A stretch of DNA of 64,000 bases. It comes from Syngnathus acus (Eukaryota; Chordata; Actinopteri; Syngnathiformes; Syngnathidae). Shown here in pieces: positions 63,782 to 64,000 of the stretch. The notes beneath the pieces were generated by a model. It was given only the letters and a program-made list of their open reading frames with translations, searched no databases and had not been told where the DNA came from. Position 1 is the stretch's first letter; each line of letters opens with the position of its first letter. The translations under genes and the position numbers were made by a program. The DNA is taken from positions 4,995,412 to 5,059,411 of the forward strand of contig NC_051102.1 in assembly GCF_901709675.1 (NCBI RefSeq), given 5' to 3'.

Positions 63782-64000
63782 TAGAAAAAAGATTGAAAAA
63801 AGCTTTTGCAAAGTGAAAAGCATATTATTATTATTATTATGTTGAAGTAGCCACTCTTGGGAAAAAAATGCACTCTATGGGAAAAATTTGATTAAAAATT
63901 TAATAAATTCTAAAAAAATGAAAAGATAATTAGGTAAATAAATAAAAAAGTATCGGTGTAAAAATGGCATTACTAGAGGCACGAATAGGCATATGTCGTT

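Overview
The window looks like nuclear DNA from a compact-genome percomorph teleost. The evidence is intron-rich vertebrate genes with GT-AG splice sites and many introns of 60-150 bp, CA/GT microsatellites, a tRNA-derived SINE with an ATGG-type tail, a hAT-type MITE and LINE reverse-transcriptase relics. Ten protein genes sit in 64 kb. The species cannot be fixed from the sequence alone. All gene names come from recognising the spliced protein by eye. Exon boundaries were set from splice consensus plus codon phase, and I state where the phase does not close.

Layout: (1) 1521-10416 (+) DIP2C, all exons except the first, which lies off the left edge or is unrecognised. (2) 12463-16598 (+) WDR37. 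(3) 18697-24159 (-) ADARB2, tail-to-tail with WDR37; these three match the human 10p15.3 neighbourhood. (4) 27476-33250 (+) SLCO5A1. (5) 35865-37561 (+) STARD3NL. (6) 39148-44267 (+) RETREG1/FAM134B. (7) 46090-51370 (+) RANBP9, convergent with (8) 53218-54344 (-) NOL7, as on human 6p23. (9) 54738-56530 (+) EPDR1, head-to-head with NOL7 across 393 bp. (10) 58069-60425 (+) ZNF622. (11, counted with the ten as the one uncertain model) 61874-63781 (+) a TMEM71-like gene with uncertain 3' exons. Pairs that are neighbours in human (STARD3NL/EPDR1 and RETREG1/ZNF622) are interleaved here.

The genes do not form one pathway. Several act at membrane contacts or organelle turnover (STARD3NL at ER-endosome contacts, RETREG1 in ER-phagy, EPDR1 in lysosome, SLCO5A1 at membranes). 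Others act in RNA or ribosome biology (ADARB2, NOL7, ZNF622), ubiquitin ligation (RANBP9) and lipid or acyl-adenylate metabolism (DIP2C).

I found no convincing undescribed multi-gene system. The most useful leads are local. One DIP2C exon carries its conserved Ser/Thr tract in the wrong frame. ADARB2 shows a one-base phase conflict exactly between its two zinc-ligand exons. WDR37 has a 36-nt in-frame microexon candidate. A long UG repeat fills a 157-bp STARD3NL intron. Two SINEs and a MITE have clear target-site duplications.
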